Assembly: GCA_036489395.1 (NCBI GenBank)
Contig: DASXFW010000184.1
Location: forward strand, 1-64,000
Length of the DNA: 64,000 bases
Direction of reading: 5' to 3'
From: JASHVB01 sp036489395
GTDB lineage: Bacteria > Pseudomonadota > Alphaproteobacteria > Acetobacterales > Acetobacteraceae
Shown here piece after piece: positions 25,875-35,517 of the stretch (positions are counted from its first letter, which is position 1; the number at the start of each line of letters is the position of its first letter). The notes beneath the pieces are model-generated. The model had not been told where the DNA came from. It worked only from the letters and a program-made list of their open reading frames with translations, and did not search any database. The position numbers and the translations under genes are program-made.

Positions 25875-28800
25875 CGCGGAATGCAATCCGGTGAAGTTCA
25901 CGAACGTGACGTGAGTTCCGTCGCTGAGTGAAATCGTCTCTGACCCATTGGCGACGCTTGCACCGGCCAGTGCATTGCTGCTTGCGTCCAAACCGAACCC
26001 TTCGAGATCGACAAAAGTCCGGCCGGAAACAAAGTCCTGCACCTGCACATTCGCCCCGTGTCCCGCATCCAGCACGATCAGCGTTGTGCCGCCCGCCACC
26101 ATCGTATCCGCGCCGGTACCGTCCACGAGCGTATTTATACCGAATCCCGCGCGCAGCACGTCATTGCCGCTGCTGGCAACAAACGAATTGGTGCCGCTGG
26201 AATTCGCGCCGGTGATCGTCTCGGCGCCCGACCCCGCAAACACAACGGCGCTGCCCGAGCCATCGGCCCCCAGCACATCGCCGCTGCCGCCGCCGACGAT
26301 GGTTGCCGCGCCGTTGCCTGCCATCATGACGTTGCCGCCACCGGATGAACCAAAGAACAAGCCGGAGCCGCTGCCGCCCTGCACTGTCAGGTTGCCGCCG
26401 AGGCCAAGGATCGTGTCCGAGCCGCTGCCGCCGATATAATCCGTGTTGCCGCGGGTGAAGCCGAACATGTGTCCGGAGCCGCCAAACAACGTGGAATTAC
26501 CGGCCGCACTGCCTACGATTGTGGCGTTGCCGCTGCCGCCGAGGAAATCCATTGCACCGGTGCCAGCAAATGCCAGTGCCGTGCCGTTGGCGGTGACGTC
26601 CGTTGTGCCGGCGCCGCCAACCACGGTCGCGCGGCCGCCCGTATTTGCCTCGACGTTCAACGTTCCCGAGGCACCGAATGCCAGCACGACACCGTTGGAA
26701 ATAACCGATGTGGTCGCGGTTCCGCCGGCGATCGTCGTACTGCTGCCGCTACCGACGGTTACGTTAGCAACACTACCTTCGGAAAACAGCAGCGCCGAGC
26801 CTTCGGCATCGAGCGACGTGGCTCCCGTGCTCCCGAGGACCGTGCCATTGCCCTCGGCGGCGATCGTGTAATTCACCTGGCCCGTCTCGACGAACAAAAT
26901 AGACGCGCCGGTCGCGGTGACGATCGCGGTTCCGGTGCCTCCGACCAGTGTGGCGTTGCCGCCAGTCGTTACGCTGTCGGCGCCGGCGCCGAGGAAGATC
27001 AGGTTGGTACCGTTGCCGCCGGAGACGGTGTCGTTACCGCCGGTCGCCGCGACGGTGTCGCTGCCGTTGCCGAGTGCAATGAACTGGCTGCCGTCGCCGC
27101 TGCCCACGACGGCAACGTTGTTGCCGCCACCGGCAAAGACCGAGCCGACACCAGCGCCGGCGCCGAATACCAGACCACCCTTGCCGGCAACGACGAGCTG
27201 CCCATCGCTCGCGCCTCCGGTGATGGAGACGTCTCCTGTGGCGTCGTCGATCAGCGTTGGATAACCGGCAGGATCGGTCACCGCACCGGAGCTGTCGATC
27301 TGCAGCAATCCGGATTTGCCGTTGGGCACGCCAGGCGCAGATCCGACATAGGCCGGAAGGATGCTGCCTGACACCACGCCAGCGCTGATGCTGGTGAGCA
27401 GGGGCTGCACGAGATTGAAGGTTGTCTGGGTATCGAACGGAAGACTGAGCGTGGCACCGCCAACGCCGGTCACTGTGCAGGAGCCACTGAACGCGGATGT
27501 CACCGCTTCAGGCGCTGATGGAAACGCCAGGCCCCAGAAATCGAACGGGATGGTCGATGCGGTAACCTGCAGCGCATTGATCGGCGCGTTCGGCGTTATG
27601 ACGATGACCGCGTCGGGAAACAGCGGATCACTTTTAGCGGTGGCGGTAACCTGACCTGTTGCCGCATTGACCGTGTAGGTACTGGAAGGTGCGCTGCCGA
27701 ATGGTCCCTCGACGGAAAACGTCCAGCCGGCGGTGCTGACCGGCGTGCCATTCAGCCAGGCGTTGACTGTGAAAGTATCCGGGCCATCGTTGCCATTGGC
27801 GGCGCCGCCCGGCGCCCACAACAGAAACGGTGTGCCTGTGGGTACCGCGGAGGAGAAACTGTAGGCGATCGTATCGGTAGCGGAAGTGTCCGCCGCGTTA
27901 TTCGATGGATCGCCCCAAAGCGCCAGGCCTTGCGCGTTGAACGGCAAGCCGAGCGCGGTCAGCACGGGGTTAGTGAATTGCGTATCAGGAACGTCGCTGG
28001 CGACGGGGCTTTGCGCCGCCAGAATCTCCTGCGCCATCGTGCCGGCATAGGCTGTCCAATTATCGGATGAAGGGAATTCAGCAACGCTCGCCCTGCCCGC
28101 CCAGCCAATCACGGTCGTGCCGAGCGTCACGATGCCGCTGTCGTCGAAGCTGCCGCCGGAGGGCAGCGATACAGACTGCAAATTTCCACTGCGGCCGCTT
28201 GAACCGGAGGATACCGCCACCACGCTCGTCGCCGTATCGGTGGCCGACGCACGGGCGCTATCGGTGACCGTCAGGGTGAAGTTCGTTGTGACCGTGTCGC
28301 CGGCGGGTACCTGATCGACGGTCGGATTGAACGTTAGCGCATCCAACGCGGCGTTGACCGTGGCGACCGAGCCAACCACGGTGTAAACGCCGGTGCTCGG
28401 ATTATAACTGCCGCTGCCAACATTCGTCAGAGTGCCATTTGCGGCGGAGGAAAGCGTGACGGTGACCGTCTCGGTCTGGTTGATGTTCTGGTCGGAAATA
28501 CTCACCTGAGAGAATGGCTGGATCGTGGACTGGTCGATCATGGCCTGGTTGGCTGCGGTGCCCGAAATCGACAATGTGACGGCGGTGCCGCCCACGTCGA
28601 AACCAATGACGTCCAGTTCTGTGACGTCCGACTGGGTCACCACGTTCGCAATGCCGGGATAGGACACGGCACCGAACGAATCGCCGCTTACACTGCTCGC
28701 CCAATCGGCAAGGTCCGAGCTGGTATCGTAATTATCCAGATCCGTGTTGCCGCCATTGATGGAAAAATAGGCCGGTTCCCCGGTGCCAAGCTGGCGAACG

Positions 28801-29369
28801 CCCGGCGAGGCGTAACGGAACAGGTCCATGACCGTGTACCGGCCGGAGCCATCCTGCTGCAGGCCGGAGGTGCGGCCGAGCGCGTGCGTCAGCTCGTGTT
28901 CTGCCACGCCGAGGAAATCGATCTCACCGGGAACGGCAAGGTCGTTGGTGCTGAAATCGAATGTCGCGTCGCCGCCGAAGCCGACGGCGCCATCAATTTC
29001 GGAGCTGGTGGCCGACATCAGGCCCAGCGCTTTTTCCTGTGCATAGGACACGTAGTACCGACCGCCGCCGGTCGGGTCCGCCAACGGCAGGCTCGCGAGG
29101 GCGGTGGTGTCGGCGGTTGAAGTTGCATTGGCCGCAAGGTCGCTGCGCAGTTGCGAATAGCTCAGATAGGTGCCGCCGGACGGGCCGCCCAGGCCGATCG
29201 TGTCACCGGTGAGCGGCTCCCCCTGATCCTCCTGCCAGCCCACTTCGATGTTGACGGTAATCGGATTGATGATCAGGTTATCGAGGAACTGTGCGGCGGC
29301 CTCGAGTGCCGCGGTAAACCCCGAGGGCGCATCCGCCACGCTGCCGTCGTAAATCAGATCGATCTGCAT
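25863..29369 (-). CDS. Secreted metalloprotease with RTX-like repeats (NF038122-like)
   Basis: A 1168-residue protein. Residues about 1-260 form a metalloprotease-like domain with the zinc motif HELTHALGR (H158, E159, H162) and DVTELDVIGFDVGG at its end. A beta-sandwich, cadherin/hemagglutinin-like region follows (NQTETVTVTLSSAANGTL, LDALTFNPTVDQVPAGDT), then a unique region, then about 350 residues of Gly/Asp-rich RTX-like repeats (GGSGSDTILGLGGN, VGGGSGDVLGADGSGS). No Sec signal is seen; the repeats and the hydroxylated, Phe-containing C-terminus (FVNFTGLHSASFL) suggest type I secretion. Start is ATG after GGGGGAG. No type I exporter genes adjoin it. Confidence 0.85.
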   Translation of the reverse strand: MQIDLIYDGSVADAPSGFTAALEAAAQFLDNLIINPITVNIEVGWQEDQGEPLTGDTIGLGGPSGGTYLSYSQLRSDLAANATSTADTTALASLPLADPTGGGRYYVSYAQEKALGLMSATSSEIDGAVGFGGDATFDFSTNDLAVPGEIDFLGVAEHELTHALGRTSGLQQDGSGRYTVMDLFRYASPGVRQLGTGEPAYFSINGGNTDLDNYDTSSDLADWASSVSGDSFGAVSYPGIANVVTQSDVTELDVIGFDVGGTAVTLSISGTAANQAMIDQSTIQPFSQVSISDQNINQTETVTVTLSSAANGTLTNVGSGSYNPSTGVYTVVGSVATVNAALDALTFNPTVDQVPAGDTVTTNFTLTVTDSARASATDTATSVVAVSSGSSGRSGNLQSVSLPSGGSFDDSGIVTLGTTVIGWAGRASVAEFPSSDNWTAYAGTMAQEILAAQSPVASDVPDTQFTNPVLTALGLPFNAQGLALWGDPSNNAADTSATDTIAYSFSSAVPTGTPFLLWAPGGAANGNDGPDTFTVNAWLNGTPVSTAGWTFSVEGPFGSAPSSTYTVNAATGQVTATAKSDPLFPDAVIVITPNAPINALQVTASTIPFDFWGLAFPSAPEAVTSAFSGSCTVTGVGGATLSLPFDTQTTFNLVQPLLTSISAGVVSGSILPAYVGSAPGVPNGKSGLLQIDSSGAVTDPAGYPTLIDDATGDVSITGGASDGQLVVAGKGGLVFGAGAGVGSVFAGGGNNVAVVGSGDGSQFIALGNGSDTVAATGGNDTVSGGNGTNLIFLGAGADSVTTGGNATLVGGTGTAIVTATGASILFVETGQVNYTIAAEGNGTVLGSTGATSLDAEGSALLFSEGSVANVTVGSGSSTTIAGGTATTSVISNGVVLAFGASGTLNVEANTGGRATVVGGAGTTDVTANGTALAFAGTGAMDFLGGSGNATIVGSAAGNSTLFGGSGHMFGFTRGNTDYIGGSGSDTILGLGGNLTVQGGSGSGLFFGSSGGGNVMMAGNGAATIVGGGSGDVLGADGSGSAVVFAGSGAETITGANSSGTNSFVASSGNDVLRAGFGINTLVDGTGADTMVAGGTTLIVLDAGHGANVQVQDFVSGRTFVDLEGFGLDASSNALAGASVANGSETISLSDGTHVTFVNFTGLHSASFL

Positions 29370-29578
29370 GGGACTCCCCCGCGAAGAATTCTCTGGCGAG
29401 ATATTGTTGATATGGACTGACTTTATCGTTGGTCGGTGCTTTTTACAATGCAAAATCGAGGCGCTGATGAAGTCGTGCAATCAAATCCCGGCCTGCCGGG
29501 GCCTGCTCTCCCGTTCGTCGCGCGGACGTGGAAGGATGACGCAATGCCCGAACAGCGACCGATCGTTCGCCTGAAATC

Positions 29579-30931
29579 ATGCAGTCTCGCCCGCCGACGC
29601 ACGCCGGCGCGCCGGCGCCGCCCGGCGTTGCCGCAACCGACGTGAAAGCGGTCTGCCGCGACTGTGCGGCGATTGTTGACGCAGGTGTCCCTTGCCCGGC
29701 GTGCGGCGGCACTCGACTGGTATCCCATCCGGAATTGTTCGCGCTGACTATCGCGCATATCGACTGCGACGCATTCTATGCCAGCGTGGAAAAGCGCGGC
29801 CGGCCGGAGCTCGCGGCCAGGCCGGTGATCGTTGGCGGCGGCGTGCGCGGTGTCGTCACCGCCGCATGCTACGTGGCGCGCATGTATGGCGTGCGGTCCG
29901 CGATGCCGATGTTCAAGGCACTCAAAGCCTGCCCGGACGCCGTCGTTATCAGACCTGACTTCACGAAATATGTCGCCGTGTCGCGGCAGATTCGCGCGCT
30001 GATGGGACGGCTGACGCCACTGTTGCAACCGCTGTCCATCGACGAGGCGGTGCTCGACCTTGCCGGCACCGGTGCACTGCATGGCGCGCCGCCCGCGGTG
30101 GTGCTCGCGCGCTTCGCTCGCGACGTGGAGCGCGAGATTGGCGTCACCGTGTCGATCGGTCTGGCGGCGAACCGATTGATGGCGAAGATCGCCGCCGGAC
30201 GCGACAAACCGCGCGGCTTCGTGGTGATCGGCGCCGCCGAGGCAGCGCCGTTGCTCGCCCCCGAGCCGGTCCGCCTGTTACCCGGTATCGGACCGGCGCT
30301 GGCCCACAAGCTGGAGACGCTGGGCATCACGCTGCTCGGCCACTTGCAGGCGCTGTCGGATCGCGATGCGGTGCGCAAGCTGGGCGCGGACGGCCCATCG
30401 CTGGTACGCCGCGCCGCCGGCGAGGACTCGCGCATCGTCGATCCGTCGCGCGAAACGAAATCGATCAGTGCAGAAACGACATTCGATGCCGATCTGAGCA
30501 AGGTCGAGGACCTGGAACGCCATCTTTGGCGACTTGCGGAAAAGCTGGCTCGGCGACTGAAGGAAAACGAACTAGCTGCGGCAGGTGTGGTGCTGAAACT
30601 GAAGACCGACCGCTTTACGATCCGCACACGCAACGCCCGGCTGCCCGGACCGACCACGCTGCCCGACCGCTTGTTCGGCGCCGCCCGCGCATTGCTGGCG
30701 CGCGAAGCCACTGGCACGGCGTTCCGTCTGATCGGCATTGGCGCGCAGCCTCTGGTGCCCGGGGGCGAAGCCGATCGCGGCGATCTGGCCGACGCCGAAA
30801 CGCCGCGCCTGGCAGCGACGCAGGCGGCGATCGACACGCTGCGGCTGCGCTTCGGCGAGGCCGCGATCGGCCGTGGCCGCAGCCTTTCACGCGATACCGG
30901 CGGCGTTGTCGCACGCGACCGCCGCGAGTAA
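29579..30931 (+). CDS. dinB: DNA polymerase IV (DinB) with N-terminal zinc ribbon
   Basis: A 450-residue Y-family translesion polymerase. It carries an N-terminal Zn-binding segment CRDCAAIVDAGVPCPACGG (C26, C29, C39, C42), a feature of one alphaproteobacterial DinB branch. Catalytic motifs are IAHIDCDAFYASVE (D62) and PLSIDEAVLDLAG (D/E pair), then fingers VVTAACYVARMYGVRSAMPM, and the little-finger region. It bypasses DNA lesions. The gene is 209 nt from the divergent metalloprotease gene. No clear LexA site was recognised upstream. Confidence 0.93.
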   Translation: MQSRPPTHAGAPAPPGVAATDVKAVCRDCAAIVDAGVPCPACGGTRLVSHPELFALTIAHIDCDAFYASVEKRGRPELAARPVIVGGGVRGVVTAACYVARMYGVRSAMPMFKALKACPDAVVIRPDFTKYVAVSRQIRALMGRLTPLLQPLSIDEAVLDLAGTGALHGAPPAVVLARFARDVEREIGVTVSIGLAANRLMAKIAAGRDKPRGFVVIGAAEAAPLLAPEPVRLLPGIGPALAHKLETLGITLLGHLQALSDRDAVRKLGADGPSLVRRAAGEDSRIVDPSRETKSISAETTFDADLSKVEDLERHLWRLAEKLARRLKENELAAAGVVLKLKTDRFTIRTRNARLPGPTTLPDRLFGAARALLAREATGTAFRLIGIGAQPLVPGGEADRGDLADAETPRLAATQAAIDTLRLRFGEAAIGRGRSLSRDTGGVVARDRRE

Positions 30932-30986
30932 GGGACATGGCGCACGACGTGCCATGAAGGCGCCGGCACGAATCAAGGAAACCGCA

Positions 30987-31967
30987 ATGGACCTGGACAT
31001 CGCCGTGACGCACCAACTGCCGGTGATCGACCTCGACGGCCTGGGCAACGACCGGCGCGAACATGAGATCGGCTGCGCGCTGGACCATGCATTCCGCACC
31101 ATCGGCTTCTGCTATATCGCCAATACCGGCATCGATCGCACGTTGCTCGACGGCGTGTTCCTGGCATCGCGCCGCTTTCACGCGATGCCCGATGAAGCGA
31201 AATCCGCTGTGGCCATCAACCGATTCCATCGTGGCTACATCGCCGCCAGGACACAGGTGTTCAAATCGTCGTCGGTTGCGCAGGTGAAGCGACCCAATCT
31301 GTCGGAATCGTTCATGCTGATGCACGAGGTGCCACCCGACGATACGCGCTTCGGCACGCCGCTGAATGGTCCGAACCAGTGGCCGGCGGGCGCGCCAGAA
31401 TTCCGCGAAGCGATCCAGGCGTACGATACGGCGATGCACGAATTGTGCTTGCGGTTGCTGCGGCCCCTCGCGCGCGCGCTGGACCTGCGGCCTGATGCAC
31501 TCACGCCATTCTTCCGTCATCCGACGACCTTTCTGCGCCTGCTGCACTATCCGCCACAACCGCCGGACGCGCCCGACGACTTGTTCGGTGCGGCACCGCA
31601 CACAGATTACGGATTCATCACGATTCTGGCACAGGACAATTCGGGCGGCCTGGAAGTCCGCGCTCGCGACGGCGACTGGATTCCCGCGCCACCGATTCCC
31701 GACACGTTCGTGGTAAACGTCGCCGACATGGTTGCCCGCTGGACCAATGACCGCTGGCAATCGACACCGCATCGAGTGAGGAACCTGTCGGGTGGCGACC
31801 GTTACTCCTGCCCATATTTTTTCGACATGGACCTGGACGCCACCGTCGCCTGTCTGGAAAGCTGCTGCGACCCGAATGATCCGCCGCGCTACGAACCAGT
31901 GCGCTATGACGATTATCTGCTGGACCGGCTCGATCGCAACTACAGCTATCGCCAGTCCGCCACGTAG
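30987..31967 (+). CDS. 2-oxoglutarate/Fe(II)-dependent oxygenase (isopenicillin N synthase-like)
   Basis: A 326-residue protein of the DIOX_N/2OG-FeII_Oxy family. The N-terminal HQLPVIDLDGLG starts the DIOX_N domain; the iron site is HTDYGFITIL (H, D), with the distal histidine in STPHRVRNLSGGDRYSCPYF, which also holds the 2-oxoglutarate-binding arginine and serine. The start MDLDIAV follows CAAGGAAA. Members hydroxylate or desaturate small metabolites. It lies 55 nt downstream of dinB, but a functional link is not evident. Confidence 0.9.
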   Translation: MDLDIAVTHQLPVIDLDGLGNDRREHEIGCALDHAFRTIGFCYIANTGIDRTLLDGVFLASRRFHAMPDEAKSAVAINRFHRGYIAARTQVFKSSSVAQVKRPNLSESFMLMHEVPPDDTRFGTPLNGPNQWPAGAPEFREAIQAYDTAMHELCLRLLRPLARALDLRPDALTPFFRHPTTFLRLLHYPPQPPDAPDDLFGAAPHTDYGFITILAQDNSGGLEVRARDGDWIPAPPIPDTFVVNVADMVARWTNDRWQSTPHRVRNLSGGDRYSCPYFFDMDLDATVACLESCCDPNDPPRYEPVRYDDYLLDRLDRNYSYRQSAT

Positions 31968-32200
31968 CCATCGCACGCTGCATCCGATCGCATCCCGCAA
32001 AACTGTGGGAGGCCGCCGTGCCCGATGCAGCGCAGGAAGTTGCGAACCTTGTTGATGTAGCGCGCGCTTACGACGCGCGATACCAGTTCATACCCTGCTG
32101 ACATGCTGTTCAGGAACTGGCGGACGATGTACCCCGATCCGCACATTGCTTCGGCCCTATGAGCCTCGGAACGACACCGCGGCGACATGACACTGCGGCG

Positions 32201-33532
32201 CTATTGGGCTCGCAATGGCACTGTGCGCCGCGCCGGCGCTGCCGTGGCGCCTGCCTGTGCGGGTGCGGCCTCGGGCTGGTAAAGCCGTAGATACCCATCC
32301 GCCATATCGGCACGGGTCGGCGGCTGCGGCAGTGCGTCGTGCAGGCGCTGCCACAGTCCCTCCTCAGTGCAGGCCTGCCGCATCGTGTCGGCCAGCGATT
32401 GCGGGTCGCCCATTTCGAAATGCAGGCCATCAACGTTGTCGGTCACACGCTCCGCCATGCCGCCGACGTTAGAGCAAATGACCGGTTTGCCGAACATCCA
32501 TGCTTCGGAGATCACCAGCCCGAAGATCTCCCACCACACCGAGGGCACGATGCACCAGTCGATTCGTGCCATGCGCGACTGCAACTGATCGACATCGTAC
32601 GCGCCGTTGCGCACCACCAACCGCTCGGTCGGCGGCAGTCTGGACTCGGTGGAAATGAACGCGTCGATCTCGGCGCGGATTGGCGGCGTGGCGAAATGCA
32701 GGTGGTCGCCGTTGATCTCGACACGGAAATCGCTGAAGCCGCTGGCGCGCAGTATCTGCACCGCGCGCAAGATGATGTGGACGCCCTTCACGTCGCTGAG
32801 CTGGCCAAAGAATGCAAACCTATTGCGCGGCCCCGCACCAGGTGGGCGCAGCGGGCGCGTGACATAGGAACGCTGGCCGTTCGGCACCAGCGCGATCTTC
32901 TCGCGCGGCAGCCCCCATCGGACATAGTGCTCGATCATGAATCGGCTGGGGCAGGTGTAAACATCCACATGCGCCAGATGCCGCGAGAACCACAGCTTGC
33001 GCAGCAGGAAATCTTCCGGCGCGTGCTCTGGAAAACACTGATGGCAGCGCACCTGGCTCGCGTGATCGCACAATGAGCGATCGGTCCGCCGCACCATGTG
33101 TCCGTCGGCGGCGCAGATCGACCAGAATTCGTGGAAGGTGAAGACGATGCGGCACGCCGGAAGCACCCGCCGCACGACGCTGACGAAGTCGATGCCGAAG
33201 CCGATGAAGTGATGGAAATGCACCACGTCAGGCTGGATCGTCTTCAGGAACTGGACAAAGCTTTCCACCAGCAGCGGATCGCCAACCTTGTGCCACCAGC
33301 GATCGTAATCGCGGGTCAGGAAGACAAATTCGTTGTCCCGGCCGTCGAACCCGGTGATGTGCGCGCCGGATTTGAACAGCGTGGCATCGCCGTCGTCCAC
33401 CGCCGTCAGCAGATAGGGACGGACATCGTCACGCTGGCGCAGCTCCTGAAAGAGTTCATAACAGACCTGCTGGGCTCCACCTCGTACGAGTTCGGGATGC
33501 GGCAGGCTGATCAACAGGACGGTGAGCGGCAT
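32201..33532 (-). CDS. Glycosyltransferase family 4
   Basis: A 443-residue GT-B glycosyltransferase. N-terminal LPHPELVRGGAQQVCYELFQ is the acceptor-side Gly motif, DVVHFHHFIGFGIDF and FTFHEFWSICAADGHM follow, and the nucleotide-sugar half holds RFAFFGQLSDVKGVHIILRA, the EX7E-type region VWWEIFGLVISEAWMFGKPV and ICSNVGGMAERV. A CxxC-x-Cys-rich stretch (DHASQVRCHQCFPEH) is typical of the subgroup that transfers sugars in surface polysaccharide synthesis. It is adjacent to a second glycosyltransferase, 9 nt away. Confidence 0.9.
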   Translation of the reverse strand: MPLTVLLISLPHPELVRGGAQQVCYELFQELRQRDDVRPYLLTAVDDGDATLFKSGAHITGFDGRDNEFVFLTRDYDRWWHKVGDPLLVESFVQFLKTIQPDVVHFHHFIGFGIDFVSVVRRVLPACRIVFTFHEFWSICAADGHMVRRTDRSLCDHASQVRCHQCFPEHAPEDFLLRKLWFSRHLAHVDVYTCPSRFMIEHYVRWGLPREKIALVPNGQRSYVTRPLRPPGAGPRNRFAFFGQLSDVKGVHIILRAVQILRASGFSDFRVEINGDHLHFATPPIRAEIDAFISTESRLPPTERLVVRNGAYDVDQLQSRMARIDWCIVPSVWWEIFGLVISEAWMFGKPVICSNVGGMAERVTDNVDGLHFEMGDPQSLADTMRQACTEEGLWQRLHDALPQPPTRADMADGYLRLYQPEAAPAQAGATAAPARRTVPLRAQ

Positions 33533-33541
33533 GGCGATCGG

Positions 33542-35284
33542 TTACCTTGCACGCGAACGCGCGGCGGATCGCTTACCGAGCGGCATTGCAGGTTCGGGTG
33601 ACCGTCGTTGTTCCAAATGCGGCCGCGCATCCGCGTCGTCGTGCAGAAGCAGATGCCGCGGGGTCGGGCCCAGCAGATCCGGGACGATCATGGCCTGCCA
33701 TTTGCGCGCGAATTGCCAACGGTTCAGCAGTGCCGCACCCTCGTGCTGCGGCAGATGACGGGATCCTTTGCCTTCCAGGTGCCACATGCGCAGGTCGTGC
33801 AGCCAGACTGGGCCGCCCGCTTGCAAGCTTCTCAGGCACAAATCGGCGTCCTCATCGCCACCGAACATGTAATCTTCGGAAAAGCCGCCCAGCTTTTCAA
33901 ACCAGGGGCGATCGGCGGAAATGAATGCACCGGAAACCGCCGGGACCGCCCGTGGCGTAGTGAACTGCGTCGCGCCGGCGGGAGCACCTCTGCCGATGTG
34001 TTCCACGCGGATCAGCGCCTGTTGTACAATGCCGGCCGGATCGACATGAATTCCAAGATCCGATTCGAACTGCAACCCGCCGTGCATCAGGGAGCCGTCG
34101 CCGTAATACAACGTCGTTCCGAACAAGCGGGTCTGCTGCGTTGGCAGCGATGACAGCATGGCTGTGTGACGCTTCGCCCAATCGGCATCCTTGGGAAATA
34201 CATCGGGGTGGATGAACAGCAGCCGGTCGCTTTGTGCGTACTGCACCGCGACGTCGTTGGCAGGACCGCACCCCGCGTTGCCTGGCAGATATACCAGGGT
34301 CTGCGCCAGGCCGTAGATGGCCTGCGCGATTCGCGCCTCTCGGCGCAGGCGTTCGACCAGTTCCGGGCTGTTGATGACGTAAATGAACTCGTAGTCTTCG
34401 ATGCCCGGTCCGGCAGCATATGCGCAGGCTTGCAGGAACAAGAAATCGGCAATGCCCAGCAGCGGAACGACGATGGAGCCGCGGAAGCGCTTGCGTTGCG
34501 GACCGAAACGCTCTGCCGTGGCACGTGTCGCGACAGCGTAGGACAGCGACCGGCCATAGGTCGCAAGTTGCTCGCCGGCGCCCTGGTCCAGGCCATTGAA
34601 CGCCTCCATCACCCGATTGCCCCAATATTCGCTGGACGCGAAATGGCTCATCACGTGGTCGCGTAGATCCGGATCGGACGACAGCGACGGCGCGCGGCGC
34701 AGATCGATGATCGCGCCACTGGTGAAACGAAGTTCGATGCGGCATTCGACACCGGCGACCATACCATGCGGGCGCCGCGGGTCCTCGGCGCCGCCGAACA
34801 ACCAGAAGCCGTAGTGATAACGGGTGGAGGATGGCAGCACGCTGACGACGTCGTTGCGCCGCATTCGGGCGAAACGGCTCCATGTGCGGCGGGGTGCGCG
34901 GATCGCGCCGATACTGACGGAAACCAGCGGATCATGGCGGTCGTCGCTCCAGCCGCTCAGGAACAACGCGCCGGAGTCGGACAGGATGAACGCGTCGATC
35001 TCGGAGCGTGGGCTGGGCGCCACCGGAACCGGCATGGCTGCGCGGTCCGCCGCCATCTGCCGCCCATATTCCGGCCGTTGCAGCCGTTGTTCCGCCCGGC
35101 CCGCGTGAAGGTAGTGCTCCAGGCCCGACCGCAGGTCGCCACGCTCGACCGCCTCGGCCACATCAGGATAGGCGCGAAGGTAGGTGTCTTCCTCGAAGCC
35201 GAGCTCAGCACCGGCCTCGCCCACCGCCTCGGTGAACGTGTCGCGGCCGTACGGATCACGCGGCGCGCTTTTATCGTCAGGCAT
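33542..35284 (-). CDS. Glycosyltransferase family 2-like protein with an N-terminal YPDV repeat
   Basis: A 580-residue GT-A protein. Residues about 25-70 carry one copy of a Y-x-x-x-YPDVA ... HYLHAGRAE motif shared with the repeat protein gene next to it. The central region has FRGSIVVPLLGIADFLFLQA and an LLFIHPDVFPKDADWAKRHT segment (DxD-like metal site region), then FEKLGGFSEDYMFGGDEDAD and WLHDLRMWHLEGKGS, typical of GT2 acceptor and catalytic ends. It likely adds a sugar to a surface glycan or glycoprotein. The upstream gene on the other strand encodes the repeat protein. Confidence 0.85.
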   Translation of the reverse strand: MPDDKSAPRDPYGRDTFTEAVGEAGAELGFEEDTYLRAYPDVAEAVERGDLRSGLEHYLHAGRAEQRLQRPEYGRQMAADRAAMPVPVAPSPRSEIDAFILSDSGALFLSGWSDDRHDPLVSVSIGAIRAPRRTWSRFARMRRNDVVSVLPSSTRYHYGFWLFGGAEDPRRPHGMVAGVECRIELRFTSGAIIDLRRAPSLSSDPDLRDHVMSHFASSEYWGNRVMEAFNGLDQGAGEQLATYGRSLSYAVATRATAERFGPQRKRFRGSIVVPLLGIADFLFLQACAYAAGPGIEDYEFIYVINSPELVERLRREARIAQAIYGLAQTLVYLPGNAGCGPANDVAVQYAQSDRLLFIHPDVFPKDADWAKRHTAMLSSLPTQQTRLFGTTLYYGDGSLMHGGLQFESDLGIHVDPAGIVQQALIRVEHIGRGAPAGATQFTTPRAVPAVSGAFISADRPWFEKLGGFSEDYMFGGDEDADLCLRSLQAGGPVWLHDLRMWHLEGKGSRHLPQHEGAALLNRWQFARKWQAMIVPDLLGPTPRHLLLHDDADARPHLEQRRSPEPAMPLGKRSAARSRAR

Positions 35285-35517
35285 GGCGGTGCGCGGTCAC
35301 GAAGCGGGCCTCGGTATTGGGTTTTTGATAATGGACGTTACCCCGCGCAGCATTGCCATCGCAAGCTGTTACAGCAATTTTCGTGATCTGTCTCAGCAGG
35401 CGCGGCACCCCGGCCCGGCGGCGCTTGCCGTGGCGGTCGCAGGATGGCTATGCAGCAGGTCATTTTGGGGCTGGCGGGTGCGAAGCGCCGTACCTGTGAC
35501 CGGAGCGTGCAGGGGCG

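Noticed and set aside
29370..29578. LexA/SOS box or other promoter in the metalloprotease-dinB gap
   Set aside because: GTTC and GAAC words occur but not with a clear LexA spacing, and no confident -35/-10 pair could be placed.
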